A stretch of DNA of 64,000 bases from Burkholderia sp. OK233 (GTDB lineage Bacteria > Pseudomonadota > Gammaproteobacteria > Burkholderiales > Burkholderiaceae): positions 496,001 to 560,000 of the forward strand of contig NZ_OCSR01000002.1 in NCBI RefSeq assembly GCF_900230185.1, given 5' to 3'. The notes below the pieces were generated by a model. That model made no database searches. It saw nothing but the letters and a program-made list of their open reading frames with translations, and was not told the origin of the DNA. Shown one piece after another: positions 52,156 to 61,627 of this stretch (position 1 is its first letter; the number at the start of each line of letters is the position of its first letter). The position numbers and the translations under genes are program-made.

Positions 52156-52169
52156 CCTGATTAATCAGG
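52156..52169. promoter_or_regulatory. 14-bp perfect palindrome upstream of the GST gene
   Basis: CCTGATTAATCAGG is a perfect palindrome in the AT-rich gap between the SDR and GST genes, 40 bp before the GST start codon. It suits a dimeric repressor, and implies the GST has a separate promoter. Confidence 0.45.
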
Positions 52170-52208
52170 TATCCATATTTATACGAAACATCCGATAGGA
52201 CGATTCAA

Positions 52209-52856
52209 ATGACAACTGCTACACCCATACTGTACGAATCGAGCGGCTCTCCGAACGCACGCCGTGTGCGCATATTCATCGCGGAAAAGGGAATCGACAT
52301 CCCGACGAAGCCTGTCGATCTGGGCGTCAAAGAACAGTTTTCCGAAGCCTACCGCGCAATCAACCCGCGCAGCCAGGTGCCGGCGTTGGCCCTCGCCGAC
52401 GGCCCCGTCATCGCAGAAGTGCTCGCCATCTGGCGTTATCTGGAAGAAGCGTATCCGCAGCCCCCATTGCTGGGCACCACGGCAAAGTCGAAGGCCCTCG
52501 TCACGATGTGGGAACGCCGCGCAGAACTGGACGGCTTCGCGCCGGTCATGGAAGGCGTGCGTAACGCGGTCGCGGGACTGAAAGGCCGTGCGCTGTCAGG
52601 TCCGCATGCCTATGACCAGATTCCCGACCTGATCGCGCGAAGCAAACAGCGCGTAGCCAACTTCTTCGCCGACTTCAACGAGCGGCTCGAGACAGTCCGG
52701 TTCGTCGCCGGCGACGATTTCTCCGTGGCGGACATCACGACGCTCGTGACGGCCGACTTCGCCGCCAACGCGCTGAAGATGCCGATTCCAGCCGAACACA
52801 CCGCGTTTCAGCGATGGTACGACGAGGTATCTGCCCGGCCGAGCGCCGCCGCATAA
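52209..52856 (+). CDS. Glutathione S-transferase
   Basis: A 215-residue GST: N-terminal thioredoxin-like domain with YESSGSPNARRVRIFIAEKG, cis-Pro segment SQVPALALADG, IAEVLAIWRYLEE as the glutathione contact, and C-terminal domain with GDDFSVADITTLV. The start at 52209 has AGGA upstream. It follows the SDR at 51370-52116, repeating the SDR-then-GST order seen at 9900-11324. Confidence 0.88.
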   Translation: MTTATPILYESSGSPNARRVRIFIAEKGIDIPTKPVDLGVKEQFSEAYRAINPRSQVPALALADGPVIAEVLAIWRYLEEAYPQPPLLGTTAKSKALVTMWERRAELDGFAPVMEGVRNAVAGLKGRALSGPHAYDQIPDLIARSKQRVANFFADFNERLETVRFVAGDDFSVADITTLVTADFAANALKMPIPAEHTAFQRWYDEVSARPSAAA

Positions 52857-53005
52857 CGCATTGCACCGGCGCTGACTGGCTGGCGAGAACGAACGCCCTT
52901 GACGCGCCAACAGCTCTTTGGAAAATGGTCCGGACAGCGACAACAGTCAATCATTAACTGGATTAGTGACGCGGTGAACCGCTCACGTAAACCTTAGGAA
53001 ATCAC

Positions 53006-53746
53006 ATGTCCAAGTTAGCTCAAAAAGTGGCACTCGTTACCGGCGGTTCACGCGGCATCGGTGCGGCAATCGCGAAACGTCTCGCCGCGGATGGCGCGCA
53101 GGTGGCCTTTACCTATGCAAAGGACGCCAGTGCGGCTTCGGCCGTGGTCAAAGAGATTGAACTCAATGGCGGAAAGGCTATCGCGATCCAGGCGGACGCT
53201 ACTGACGTCAAGGCTGTCGAGGCCGCGGTCGAAAAAACTTTTGCGACCTTCGGCCGGCTGGATGTGCTGGTGAACAATGCCGGCACGGCCATTCCGAAAC
53301 CGTTCGAAGACACGACACTGGAGGAGATGGATCGCGTGATCGACATCAACATCCGCGGCGTGTTCGCTACGACCAAGGCTGCGCTGAAGCACCTGGGTGA
53401 TGGTGGCCGCATCATCATGATCGGTTCGGCGGTGGGCGAGCGTGCCATAGCGCCCGGGCTGGTGCCCTACGCGGCCACGAAGGCAGCCGTCAGGATGTTC
53501 ACTCAGGCGCTGTCTCGCGAGTTGGGAGGCCGGGGCATCACGGTGAACAACGTCCAGCCGGGTCCGATCGATACAGATCTGAATCCCGCCTCAGGCGATT
53601 GGGCAGTGCCGCAGAAGGCGGCCACTGCACTCGGTCGCTATGGGCGCGCTGAGGAGATCGCCGCAATGGTAGCTTTCGTCGCTGGCCCGGAGGCCTCTTA
53701 CATTACCGGCACGAATCTTACGGTGGATGGTGGAATGAATGCCTGA
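53006..53746 (+). CDS. SDR family oxidoreductase
   Basis: A 246-residue classical SDR: TGGSRGIGAAIAKRLA, NNAGTAI, Ser in IGSAVGERAI, catalytic YAATK near residue 154, and a C-terminal ITGTNLTVDGGMNA. It is close to FabG-like carbonyl reductases. AGGA precedes the ATG. It lies 149 bp after the GST gene on the same strand, possibly with its own promoter. Confidence 0.9.
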   Translation: MSKLAQKVALVTGGSRGIGAAIAKRLAADGAQVAFTYAKDASAASAVVKEIELNGGKAIAIQADATDVKAVEAAVEKTFATFGRLDVLVNNAGTAIPKPFEDTTLEEMDRVIDINIRGVFATTKAALKHLGDGGRIIMIGSAVGERAIAPGLVPYAATKAAVRMFTQALSRELGGRGITVNNVQPGPIDTDLNPASGDWAVPQKAATALGRYGRAEEIAAMVAFVAGPEASYITGTNLTVDGGMNA

Positions 53747-53947
53747 GGCCGGGCGCATATTCGGCCTACGGCTTTGAACAGTCAGCGGCGGCGCGTCGAC
53801 GGCCATAGTCTCGCATCGCCGATTAACTTTTACTTATACCCCCATGTTTTTGGCTGATTAGACGCGAATAAATCGGCTACTGACTATCGGATCAATGGCG
53901 CTGCCTGCCGTCCGGCTCGCGGCGCGCCAATCCGATGGAGGTCAGAA

Positions 53948-55237
53948 ATGGTAGCCGATGTCCTGGTCTTGGGCGATGCCGAGATTGCCCGTTTGCGTAG
54001 CACCCTCGGGGATGCCGCGTCCCGATCCAGTCATCAGGTCGTCGATCTCGCGCGCGCCCTGGTAGCCGTTCCCAGCGCCTACCCACCCGGCAATACTCAT
54101 GCGGTCGCCGACAGGATCGAGGCGATGTTCGAAGGCTCCGCCGCGGAAGTCGAGCGATTCGGTACGCTCCCACATGTCATGAACCTCGTGGTGCGCGTGC
54201 GTGGTGCGCGCCCCGGGCGCCGGCTTGTTTTCAACGGCCACCTGGACACCTTCCCGCTCGTGAACGCCCATCAATGGTCGGCCGATCCGAACGGTCAGGA
54301 ACGCGACGGAAAGCTTTACGGACTGGGCGTATCGGACATGAAGGGAGGGGTCGCCGCCATCGTGTTCGCCTTGCGTCAACTCGCCGCTCTGCGCGATTCG
54401 TTCGCGGGCGAAGTCGTCGCCACCTTCGCCGGCGATGAAGAGAGCATGGGCACGGAAGGGACTGGCTATCTGCTGAATCACGTGCCGCACGCAGCTGGCG
54501 ACGCGATGATCAGCGCCGACACCGGATCGCCCAACGTGCTGCGCTTTGGCGAGAAAGGCATGATCTGGCTGCGTCTCGATGCAACCGGCAAGTCGGCACA
54601 TGCGGCCCATGTGCATAAGGGCGACAGCGCAATCGAGAAAATCCTCGACGCTATCCAGGAACTCAAATCGGTGCGCGACTATCCCGTGAACGCGCCAGAC
54701 GAAGTCCTGGCTGCCATCGCCCGTTCGAGCGAAACATCTGAACTTATCTCCGGTGCGGGAGAGAGCGACGTTTTGCGCCAAGTCACCATCACGTTCGGTA
54801 CGGTCAGCGGAGGACGCCTGTCGAATCTGATCGCGGATCACGCCACCGCTACCGCCGACATCCGGTTGCCAGTCGGCGTTTCAGTCGCGGAGATCGAAAG
54901 CCGCATCAAGGAAATCGTTGCGCGCCATCCGGGTGTCTCGCTGGAAATCACGCGACGCTACGAACCGAGTTGGACCGCGCCCGACCACGAGATCATTCGA
55001 ACACTCAGCCGCCATTGCGCGGCGAAGCTCGGCACACAACCGGTGGTCAACATGCGTGTCGGCGCCTCCGATGCACGGCTTTACCGGCAGCACGGCGTAC
55101 CCACCGTGGTCTGCGGCTTGACGTCCTACAACATGGGCTCCTCCGACGAACACGTGTACGTAGACGAATTGCGCGCGCTCGGTGAAATCTTCGCGCTCAC
55201 GGCTTTCGACTACCTGAGCGCGCCAGCCGGCCTCTAA
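53948..55237 (+). CDS. M20-family metallopeptidase (ArgE/DapE-like)
   Basis: A 429-residue zinc hydrolase. Metal ligands are visible in order: His in FNGHLDTFPL near 97, Asp in GLGVSDMKGG near 130, Glu-Glu in FAGDEESMGTEG near 164, Asp in SADTGSPN and His in SSDEHVYVDE near 402. Family members deacylate N-acyl amino acids or succinyl-diaminopimelate. GAGG precedes the ATG. An MFS importer follows 98 bp downstream and then a LysR gene, suggesting uptake and hydrolysis of an N-acyl amino acid-like compound. Confidence 0.87.
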   Translation: MVADVLVLGDAEIARLRSTLGDAASRSSHQVVDLARALVAVPSAYPPGNTHAVADRIEAMFEGSAAEVERFGTLPHVMNLVVRVRGARPGRRLVFNGHLDTFPLVNAHQWSADPNGQERDGKLYGLGVSDMKGGVAAIVFALRQLAALRDSFAGEVVATFAGDEESMGTEGTGYLLNHVPHAAGDAMISADTGSPNVLRFGEKGMIWLRLDATGKSAHAAHVHKGDSAIEKILDAIQELKSVRDYPVNAPDEVLAAIARSSETSELISGAGESDVLRQVTITFGTVSGGRLSNLIADHATATADIRLPVGVSVAEIESRIKEIVARHPGVSLEITRRYEPSWTAPDHEIIRTLSRHCAAKLGTQPVVNMRVGASDARLYRQHGVPTVVCGLTSYNMGSSDEHVYVDELRALGEIFALTAFDYLSAPAGL

Positions 55238-55335
55238 ACCGGCCCGCGTCTGTCACGAACTCATTGCCCTCGTCGTCGGAACGCGCCGCAGATGCAGCGC
55301 TGCCCTACGCTCTTCGCATCGGAAAAGGAAATGTC

Positions 55336-56646
55336 ATGTCCACCGATAAAGTTCTAAGTCCTGAGCAACGCAGAAAATTTCGCCGCATCCTGGCCTCCGC
55401 GCTGGTGGGCAACATGCTCGAATTCTACGACCTGTTCGTCTACGGCTTCCTGGCTGTCGTTATTGCCAGGGCTTTCTTCCCGACGGGCGACGCCTACACG
55501 TCGATGCTCGCCGCTGCCGCGACCTTCGGCGTCAGCTATTTCATCCGGCCGCTCGGCGCGATGGTAATCGGCGCATACAGCGACAGGCATGGCCGCAAGG
55601 CCGGCATGATGCTCACCATCTGGCTGATGGGAATCGGCACGCTCGTGATCGCCTGCGCGCCTACCTATGCGACATTCGGCGTCGTCGGTACCTTGATCCT
55701 CGTGCTCGGCAAAGTCCTGCAGGGCTTCTCCGCGGGTGGCGAGTTCGGCTCGACCGTCTCCTTCGTCACGGAGCACGCACCGAAGGGAATGAAAGGGTAC
55801 TTTGCGAGTTATCAGGTGGTCGGCATTGGCCTTGCCACGGGTCTCGCGAGTATCGTCGGGCTCGGGGCGAACAAGCTGATGACGCCGGACACGCTGGCGT
55901 CGTGGGGTTGGCGTGTGCCGTTTCTGATCGGCCTCGCGATCGTGCCGTTCGGCTACTGGATTCGCCGGCGCGTCGACGAAACGCCTGAATTCAAGGTGTC
56001 CAGTCACGAACGCAATCCAATCCGCGATACGTTCGCGACGGCCAAGGCGCGGATCGCCGCGGCTATCGGTCTGTATTCACTCGCCGCTTCGACGAACTAT
56101 CTGTTGGGCGTCTTCATTCCGCTGTACGCGCAGAAGGTGTTGGGAATGAGCCCTGTCGATTCGATGTGGGGCGCGATTGGCTATTCGGTCGCACAGATTG
56201 TATTGCCGCCGGTCTTCGGCGCACTGTCGGATCGTACCGGCCGGCTTGCACTCATTACGACGGGCACGCTGCTTACCGTCGTCCTGACGATTCCCGCATT
56301 TCACCTCATGGTCGCGTCCCCCACAGTCGGCGTCTATGTTTTCTGCGTCACTGGACTGACAGCGTGCGTGATGGTGTTCCAGGGTGCGATGCCCGCGTTC
56401 GTCGCGGAGCTGTTTCCGCATAGCACGCGTACCACCAGCATCGCGGTTGTCCATAACCTGACTTTCGCCGTGTTCGGCGGCTTATCGCTGATGATCTGCA
56501 CGTGGATTGCAAACGAGACTGGTAGCAAGTTCGTGCCTGCTTATTACGTCATGGTCACCGCCGTCATCGCGCTCGTCTGCATTCTCTACTTTCGCAAGCG
56601 GACCTACCCCGCTTCTGCTCATGAGAACGTGCTGAAAAACGCCTGA
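55336..56646 (+). CDS. MFS transporter, metabolite:H+ symporter type
   Basis: A 436-residue transporter with twelve hydrophobic segments and the MHS-family signature: GNMLEFYDLFVYGFLAVVIA near the N-terminus, SYFIRPLGAMVIGAYSDRHG with RK following, and LQGFSAGGEFGSTVSFVTEH. This family imports organic acids such as citrate, ketoglutarate, shikimate or proline/betaine with protons. I start at the ATG at 55336 with AAGGA upstream. It probably imports the substrate of the M20 hydrolase encoded upstream. Confidence 0.9.
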   Translation: MSTDKVLSPEQRRKFRRILASALVGNMLEFYDLFVYGFLAVVIARAFFPTGDAYTSMLAAAATFGVSYFIRPLGAMVIGAYSDRHGRKAGMMLTIWLMGIGTLVIACAPTYATFGVVGTLILVLGKVLQGFSAGGEFGSTVSFVTEHAPKGMKGYFASYQVVGIGLATGLASIVGLGANKLMTPDTLASWGWRVPFLIGLAIVPFGYWIRRRVDETPEFKVSSHERNPIRDTFATAKARIAAAIGLYSLAASTNYLLGVFIPLYAQKVLGMSPVDSMWGAIGYSVAQIVLPPVFGALSDRTGRLALITTGTLLTVVLTIPAFHLMVASPTVGVYVFCVTGLTACVMVFQGAMPAFVAELFPHSTRTTSIAVVHNLTFAVFGGLSLMICTWIANETGSKFVPAYYVMVTAVIALVCILYFRKRTYPASAHENVLKNA

Positions 56647-56751
56647 TCGCCCAGGTTCTCCGCATTCCATTTTTTGATTTACCGGATCGCTCGCCAGTCG
56701 CGCTTTAGAATCTGTTGAATCCGACGAAGGCCGACATCTGGCGGGCATCCA

Positions 56752-57639
56752 ATGAGACTCAGGCACATAGAAGTAGTGAACGCGATCCGCGTGACCGGCA
56801 CGCTCAAGGCCGCGGCCGCGCTCCTGTCGCTCACCCAGCCGGCGATCACGCAAACGCTGCAGAGCGCCGAGCGCCAGCTTGGCTATCCGCTATTCGAACG
56901 GGTCCGTGGCAAGCTGATTCCGACCCGGGAGGCGCAAACGCTGTTCCCGGAGATCATGCGGCTCGATGAGCAGTTGCAGGCGGTTCAAAGGCTCGCGGAA
57001 AACCTGCGCGGCGGCACTGACGAATCTTCGATACGCATTCTGGCCGCCCCTGCCATGGCGCAGACTGTCGTGGTGGACGCAGCACTCGCGTTCAAGGCGG
57101 CGCATCCGGGTGTCAAGCTTTCCATTCGCGCGGATTACTCGGCAACCGCAGTCGCCAACATCGCGCTGATGGAAGCGGATATCGGCCTGCTGTATCACAG
57201 CGTGTCGCATCCTGCGATCAAGGAGATCGAACTGGCGTCGAGCCGGCTTGTCTGCGTGGGTCACCCGGACGTCCTCGATCAGGCGCCTTTCATGGAGATC
57301 AGTGCGCTCGAAGGCCGCGAGATCATTGGACCGGATCCGGCCGATCCACTCGGGCGGCTATTGGCGAAACGGCTCGAAGAACTCTCGGTCACGGTCCGCT
57401 CAAGCGTCACCGCGCAGTCGTATCACTCCCTCGTGGCGCTCGCCGCGCGTTCGAAAGTCGTAACCATCGTCGACGAGATCGCCGCACTTTCCGCACGCGC
57501 TCAAGGGCTGAACGTCGTACCGCTTGCACCGGAAATCGCGATTCCAGTAGTCGCCAGCGTGGCCATCAACGGCGAGCGGTCAGCGCTGGTCGAACAGTTT
57601 ATGCAAGTGTGCAGGAATACGTTTCGCACATTCGAATGA
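56752..57639 (+). CDS. LysR-family transcriptional regulator
   Basis: A 295-residue LysR regulator. The helix-turn-helix contains GTLKAAAALLSLTQPAITQT and is followed by LFERVRGKLIPTREAQTLF and a standard effector domain. Unlike the others here it is codirectional, 105 bp behind the MFS gene, so it may be part of, or control, the M20/MFS locus. Confidence 0.88.
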   Translation: MRLRHIEVVNAIRVTGTLKAAAALLSLTQPAITQTLQSAERQLGYPLFERVRGKLIPTREAQTLFPEIMRLDEQLQAVQRLAENLRGGTDESSIRILAAPAMAQTVVVDAALAFKAAHPGVKLSIRADYSATAVANIALMEADIGLLYHSVSHPAIKEIELASSRLVCVGHPDVLDQAPFMEISALEGREIIGPDPADPLGRLLAKRLEELSVTVRSSVTAQSYHSLVALAARSKVVTIVDEIAALSARAQGLNVVPLAPEIAIPVVASVAINGERSALVEQFMQVCRNTFRTFE

Positions 57640-57740
57640 ACCGGCGCCATCGGACACGGCTAAGCTCAATGAGGCAGTGGCGTGCGTACTGTCGGTCATG
57701 TGAGAGCCGCTAGTAAGAGCACAGGTAGTCTGCGAGCTTG

Positions 57741-58769
57741 CTAAAGGATATCAACGGGAGGAGTCGGCGCATCCTGCCGGATCAGCTCAAGGCGCTTCAG
57801 CTCGGCCCAGAACGCCGGTGGAATTTCAGCCCGGAAGGTTTGCAGGTTGTCTTCCAGCTGTGCAACCGTACGCACGCCGGGGATGTTGGTCGGGATCGCG
57901 GGATGGCCGAGAACGAATTGCAGCGCCGCCGCTTTGAGCGGCACCGAGTATTCCTGACATACCTGCTCGATCTTGCGCACGCGTTCAAGAATTGGCTCCG
58001 GCGCGAGCGAATAATTGTATTTCGCACCTGGCACCGCACCCGTCGCGAGAATGCCGCTGTTGTAGCCGCCACCTAGAATGACCGACACCTGCTTCTCTTC
58101 GCACAACGGCAGGAAACCGTCCAGCGCGTCCTGCTCGAGCAAGGTGTAGCGGCCAGCCAGCAACAGGCAGTCGAAATCTTGCCGGCGAATCGCGTCGTGC
58201 GCGACCTGCCACTCGTTGACACCGAGACCCACGGCCTTCACGACCCCTTCGTCACGGAGTTTCAGCAGTGCTTTCGCCGCACCCGCCATCGCCGCCTCGA
58301 ACATCTCGGGCTGACGCTTCCCATGTGTAAATACGTCGATGTCGTGAATCAGCGCAATATCGATGTGCTCCAGCGCCAGACGCTGCAGACTGTCTTCGAT
58401 CGAACGCATCGTGCCGTCATAGCTGTAGTCGAAAACGGGTTCGAAAGGCAACCCGTCAACCCACGGCTCAAAGTTGATCTCGGCGCGTTTGCGTGGCTTC
58501 AGCAGGCGCCCAACCTTGGTGGACAGCACAAACTGGTCGCGCGGATACCAGCGCAGCGCCTGACCACAGCGCGCTTCGCTCAACCCGTGCCCGTACATTG
58601 GCGCGGTGTCGAAGTAGCGCACGCCGGCGTCCCAAGCTGCCTTGATCAAGGCAGCCGAATCCTCTTCACTGATCGGCCTGAAGATGTTGCCGATCGGCGC
58701 GGCGCCGAAGCCCATCACGGTTGTCTCGAGGCCTGAACGCGGCCATTTACGCTTTGCTACCGGATCCAT
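57741..58769 (-). CDS. Aldo/keto reductase (D-threo-aldose/L-fucose dehydrogenase-like)
   Basis: A 342-residue AKR. GFGAAPIGNIF near the N-terminus, the catalytic Asp/Tyr in YFDTAPMYGHGLSEARCG, Lys in FVLSTKVGRLL and His in IDIALIHDID form the usual tetrad. The sequence resembles the group acting on L-fucose, D-arabinose or pyridoxal. AGGAG precedes the ATG at 58769. It lies downstream of the sugar-binding protein gene, separated by 168 bp with tandem hairpins, on the same strand. A sugar lactone pathway is the likely context. Confidence 0.88.
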   Translation of the reverse strand: MDPVAKRKWPRSGLETTVMGFGAAPIGNIFRPISEEDSAALIKAAWDAGVRYFDTAPMYGHGLSEARCGQALRWYPRDQFVLSTKVGRLLKPRKRAEINFEPWVDGLPFEPVFDYSYDGTMRSIEDSLQRLALEHIDIALIHDIDVFTHGKRQPEMFEAAMAGAAKALLKLRDEGVVKAVGLGVNEWQVAHDAIRRQDFDCLLLAGRYTLLEQDALDGFLPLCEEKQVSVILGGGYNSGILATGAVPGAKYNYSLAPEPILERVRKIEQVCQEYSVPLKAAALQFVLGHPAIPTNIPGVRTVAQLEDNLQTFRAEIPPAFWAELKRLELIRQDAPTPPVDIL

Positions 58770-58786
58770 CTTTATCTCCTTTGTCG

Positions 58787-58848
58787 ATCGGGGTTAGCGC
58801 TTTAGCGCCTATGTCGATCCGGAGTTAGTGCTTCAGCACTTACTCCGG
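58787..58848 (-). repeat. Two tandem hairpin units between the binding-protein and AKR genes
   Basis: Two degenerate copies of a unit TGTCGATC..GTTAGYGCTTYAG, then CRCYTA (about 58782-58812 and 58812-58842) each fold on themselves. The second makes a strong hairpin, CCGGAGTTAGTGC with GCACTTACTCCGG around TTCA (58819-58848), with one mismatch. Positioned after a periplasmic-binding-protein gene, such hairpins often protect the upstream mRNA so that the binding protein is made in excess. Confidence 0.55.
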
Positions 58849-58937
58849 TCCCACGCAGAGTGCTCCGGTCCCATGCACGGAGCTTTCTGCCAAGAGCGAA
58901 GGCATTCATTTCAGACTGGCTGGCACGAAACGCCCGT

Positions 58938-60185
58938 CTACTTGATCTTCGCGGCAGCGGCAAGCTTGCGCACGCCCTCTTTCGGGTTCTCGTTCGAATT
59001 CATGAAATTCGTTACGACGTCGGTAATCGCGCCAGCGGTAACCGGAGACTGAAGATTGCCGAAGGCCAACGAAGGCAGGAACGCGCCAGATTTAATCGTG
59101 GCCTGCTCGTCAGCGAATGATTTCCTGGCGCAGCTGTCGAACTTGTCCATGGGAACGTCCAGCCGAACAGGAATTGAACCCTTGTAGAGGCTGAACTGCT
59201 GCTGGAAATCGACTGACATGATCGTCTTTGCAAGCGCAAGCTGCCCAGGCGACGCTTGCTTCTTACCGTTCTGCTGAAAGAACGCGAACGAATCCACTGT
59301 GTACGTGTAGGCATTCGACGTGCCAGGTGCGGCCGCGCAAATATAGTCGGCGTCTGGCTTCTTGTTCGCATTGGCGAATTCGCCCTTCGCCCAGTCGCCC
59401 ATGAATTGCATGCCGCCCGAGCCGGAAATGACCATTGCCGTCGCGAGATTCCAGTCACGGCCGTGGTAGCCTTTATCGAAGTAACTTCGGATCTTCTGGA
59501 CGATCTCGAACACCTGCACCATCTGCGGCGAAGTCAGCGTTTTCTGGTCAAGATCAACGAGGGCTTTCCGGTAGAAATCCGCACCTTGGGAGAGCACGAC
59601 CGTCTCCCAGATGGTCATGTCTTGCCAGGGCTGGCCACCATGCGCGACAGGCGTGATGCCCGCTGCGCGAAATTTGTCGGCGAGCGCGAAGAATTCCGGC
59701 CACGTAGTGGGCGCCGTGCCCCCGACTTTTTCGAGGTCGGCCTTGTTGATCCACAGCCAATTGATTCGGTGTACCGAGAAGGGCGCAGCCACATAATGAC
59801 CGCCGGCCTTCATGGAGCTATCTATCTGCGACGGCGAATGCGCTTTCCAATCGGTCGCGGACTGATCGACATTGACCAACATGTCCTGATCGGCCCAATC
59901 CTGAATCAGAGGGCCCTTGATCTGCGCGGCCGATGGTGCGTTGCCCGAAATGACCTGCGTCTTCAGCGCCGTCATGGCCGCCGCGCCCGCTCCTCCCGCT
60001 ATGGCGAAGTCCTTCCACTCATAGCCCTGTTTGGTCATATCGTCCTTCAGCACCCGAATCGCTTTCGATTCACCGCCGGAGGTCCACCAGTGCAGTACCG
60101 AAAGCTGTTCGGCGGCCAATACGGCATGAGTTCCAGCCATGAGCAGCGTAATGCCCGTCGCAACCGACGTGAGTGATCGTTTCAT
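58938..60185 (-). CDS. Carbohydrate ABC transporter substrate-binding protein (orphan)
   Basis: A 415-residue type-2 sugar-binding protein with a signal peptide (MKRSLTSVATGITLLMAGTH, cleaved after VLA-A). The mature N-terminus EQLSVLHWWTSGGESKAIRV and later HRINWLWINKADLEKVGGTA and GSGGMQFMGDWAKGEF are typical of glucose/mannose/arabinose-type binding proteins of CUT1. GGAG precedes the ATG at 60185. No permease or ATPase genes are next to it in this window, which is unusual. It lies between the DUF1479 gene and the AKR gene on one strand. Confidence 0.89.
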   Translation of the reverse strand: MKRSLTSVATGITLLMAGTHAVLAAEQLSVLHWWTSGGESKAIRVLKDDMTKQGYEWKDFAIAGGAGAAAMTALKTQVISGNAPSAAQIKGPLIQDWADQDMLVNVDQSATDWKAHSPSQIDSSMKAGGHYVAAPFSVHRINWLWINKADLEKVGGTAPTTWPEFFALADKFRAAGITPVAHGGQPWQDMTIWETVVLSQGADFYRKALVDLDQKTLTSPQMVQVFEIVQKIRSYFDKGYHGRDWNLATAMVISGSGGMQFMGDWAKGEFANANKKPDADYICAAAPGTSNAYTYTVDSFAFFQQNGKKQASPGQLALAKTIMSVDFQQQFSLYKGSIPVRLDVPMDKFDSCARKSFADEQATIKSGAFLPSLAFGNLQSPVTAGAITDVVTNFMNSNENPKEGVRKLAAAAKIK

Positions 60186-60288
60186 TGCAGTCTCCGAAGT
60201 TTTCGTTATTTGATCGAGCGGCGCGTTCGAGGCTAAGTCGAACGCACATGCGGGCTCGTTATCATGCGTGTCAAACGTCTTTGCAGGT

Positions 60289-61533
60289 CTACAGGTCAAA
60301 CCCAAGTTGCGCCTTGCCGAGCGGTGTCAGGTCGTCAGGCGTGGCGCGTCCGCTGAAATCCACTTCGAAATGGTCAGCCGGAAAATCGGGCGGACTTTCA
60401 CCCTTGAGGAAGCTCGGCAACTGGCGCTTCAGATAGGCGTCGTTTTTGGCGCACGCGGGCGCCGAGGCGATGTACATCACGTTGCTGTAACCCGCACCCC
60501 TGTGCTCGTCTTCGACCGCATGGATGACATCGCTGTGCCAGAACACGGTGTCACCCGCTTCCATTCTGGGAATCGACGACAGTGCCTCGAACAATGGCGC
60601 ATGAAATTCCGGCTTGATCGACAGCGCCCGTCCGGGCATTGCACCGCACAGGTCGTCCTCTGCGACATCGTCCTGAAGCGCGCGCAGCAGGATGTACACC
60701 ATCGAATTGGCGATGGGCACGAGTTGCAGCGTGCCGTCGCCCGGGCCTTGCGGCGTCAAGGCAGTCCAGCCCTGGAACGTACGGAACATCGAACATACGG
60801 CCGGCGACGCGATCTCCTGCACGTCAGGTCGGAAAGCCGCATCGAACGCGTCGTAATCGCGCCAGTTCCCGGCAAACACGTGGCGGTACACCTTCCGGAA
60901 ATTGCTTTCGATCCAGCGCTCGACCGACCCGCCGTCGCAATGCGCCGACAGGCCAAGCGACTCGGAGCCTGGCGGCCGGCGACGCAGACGGTCGGCATAG
61001 ACAGGCACGCGCTCCGGATCGAAGTGCACGTGGCCGCCGCTCTCATTGCGCCACAGCCGGTTCAGGAACACACGCGCCTCAGTCAGTGAAGCCGACTGAC
61101 GGGCCAGCACTTGCGGCTTCGACCAGTACACCCCATAGATCTGCGGTTTGCTGGACGCCAGCTGGCCAAAGTATTTGTCTTCAGCACGGCTTACCAGGCG
61201 CTTGTCTAGATTATTGCGCTCAACATAGTTGGCAATATCCTCGTCCCAGCGCTGCACCAGCGCACGGGGGAAGACATTACGGATCACGCATGCGCCGCGC
61301 GCCTTGACGAGCGCGATCTGGTCCGCGGTGACGCGTTGTTCGGTGATGTCGGAAAACTGAATTTCGGGGATGACGTCTTCTCCACGATCCCGCTGCGTGG
61401 CAATTCGCTTCGCCTCGCTGCTGATCGCTTCTTCGACTTCGGCAAAGACCTGCCGGTAGTTCGGCAACGCCGCGCGCAATTCCTTTTTCGCTTGCCGGAT
61501 TGCGCTCGGCAAATCGTCGATTTTCAACGCCAT
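60289..61533 (-). CDS. DUF1479 (YbiU-like) Fe/2-oxoglutarate oxygenase-type protein
   Basis: A 414-residue protein of the DUF1479 family. Conserved stretches include [57 protein letters not shown], and near the C-terminus [20 protein letters not shown] with [12 protein letters not shown]. The His and Asp residues (HCD near 205 and H near 338) match a jelly-roll iron site. Substrate unknown; in related genomes it lies with sugar operons. It is divergent from an AraC regulator, with a 94-bp gap. Confidence 0.85.
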   Translation of the reverse strand: MALKIDDLPSAIRQAKKELRAALPNYRQVFAEVEEAISSEAKRIATQRDRGEDVIPEIQFSDITEQRVTADQIALVKARGACVIRNVFPRALVQRWDEDIANYVERNNLDKRLVSRAEDKYFGQLASSKPQIYGVYWSKPQVLARQSASLTEARVFLNRLWRNESGGHVHFDPERVPVYADRLRRRPPGSESLGLSAHCDGGSVERWIESNFRKVYRHVFAGNWRDYDAFDAAFRPDVQEIASPAVCSMFRTFQGWTALTPQGPGDGTLQLVPIANSMVYILLRALQDDVAEDDLCGAMPGRALSIKPEFHAPLFEALSSIPRMEAGDTVFWHSDVIHAVEDEHRGAGYSNVMYIASAPACAKNDAYLKRQLPSFLKGESPPDFPADHFEVDFSGRATPDDLTPLGKAQLGFDL

Positions 61534-61627
61534 GACTGTCTCCGTAGGGATTTGATATGCCCCGAGGATATGACGCGCATGCGTGCGCTGGTGATACTAT
61601 TCAGGCAATCTTTTTGCGTATTCGGCC

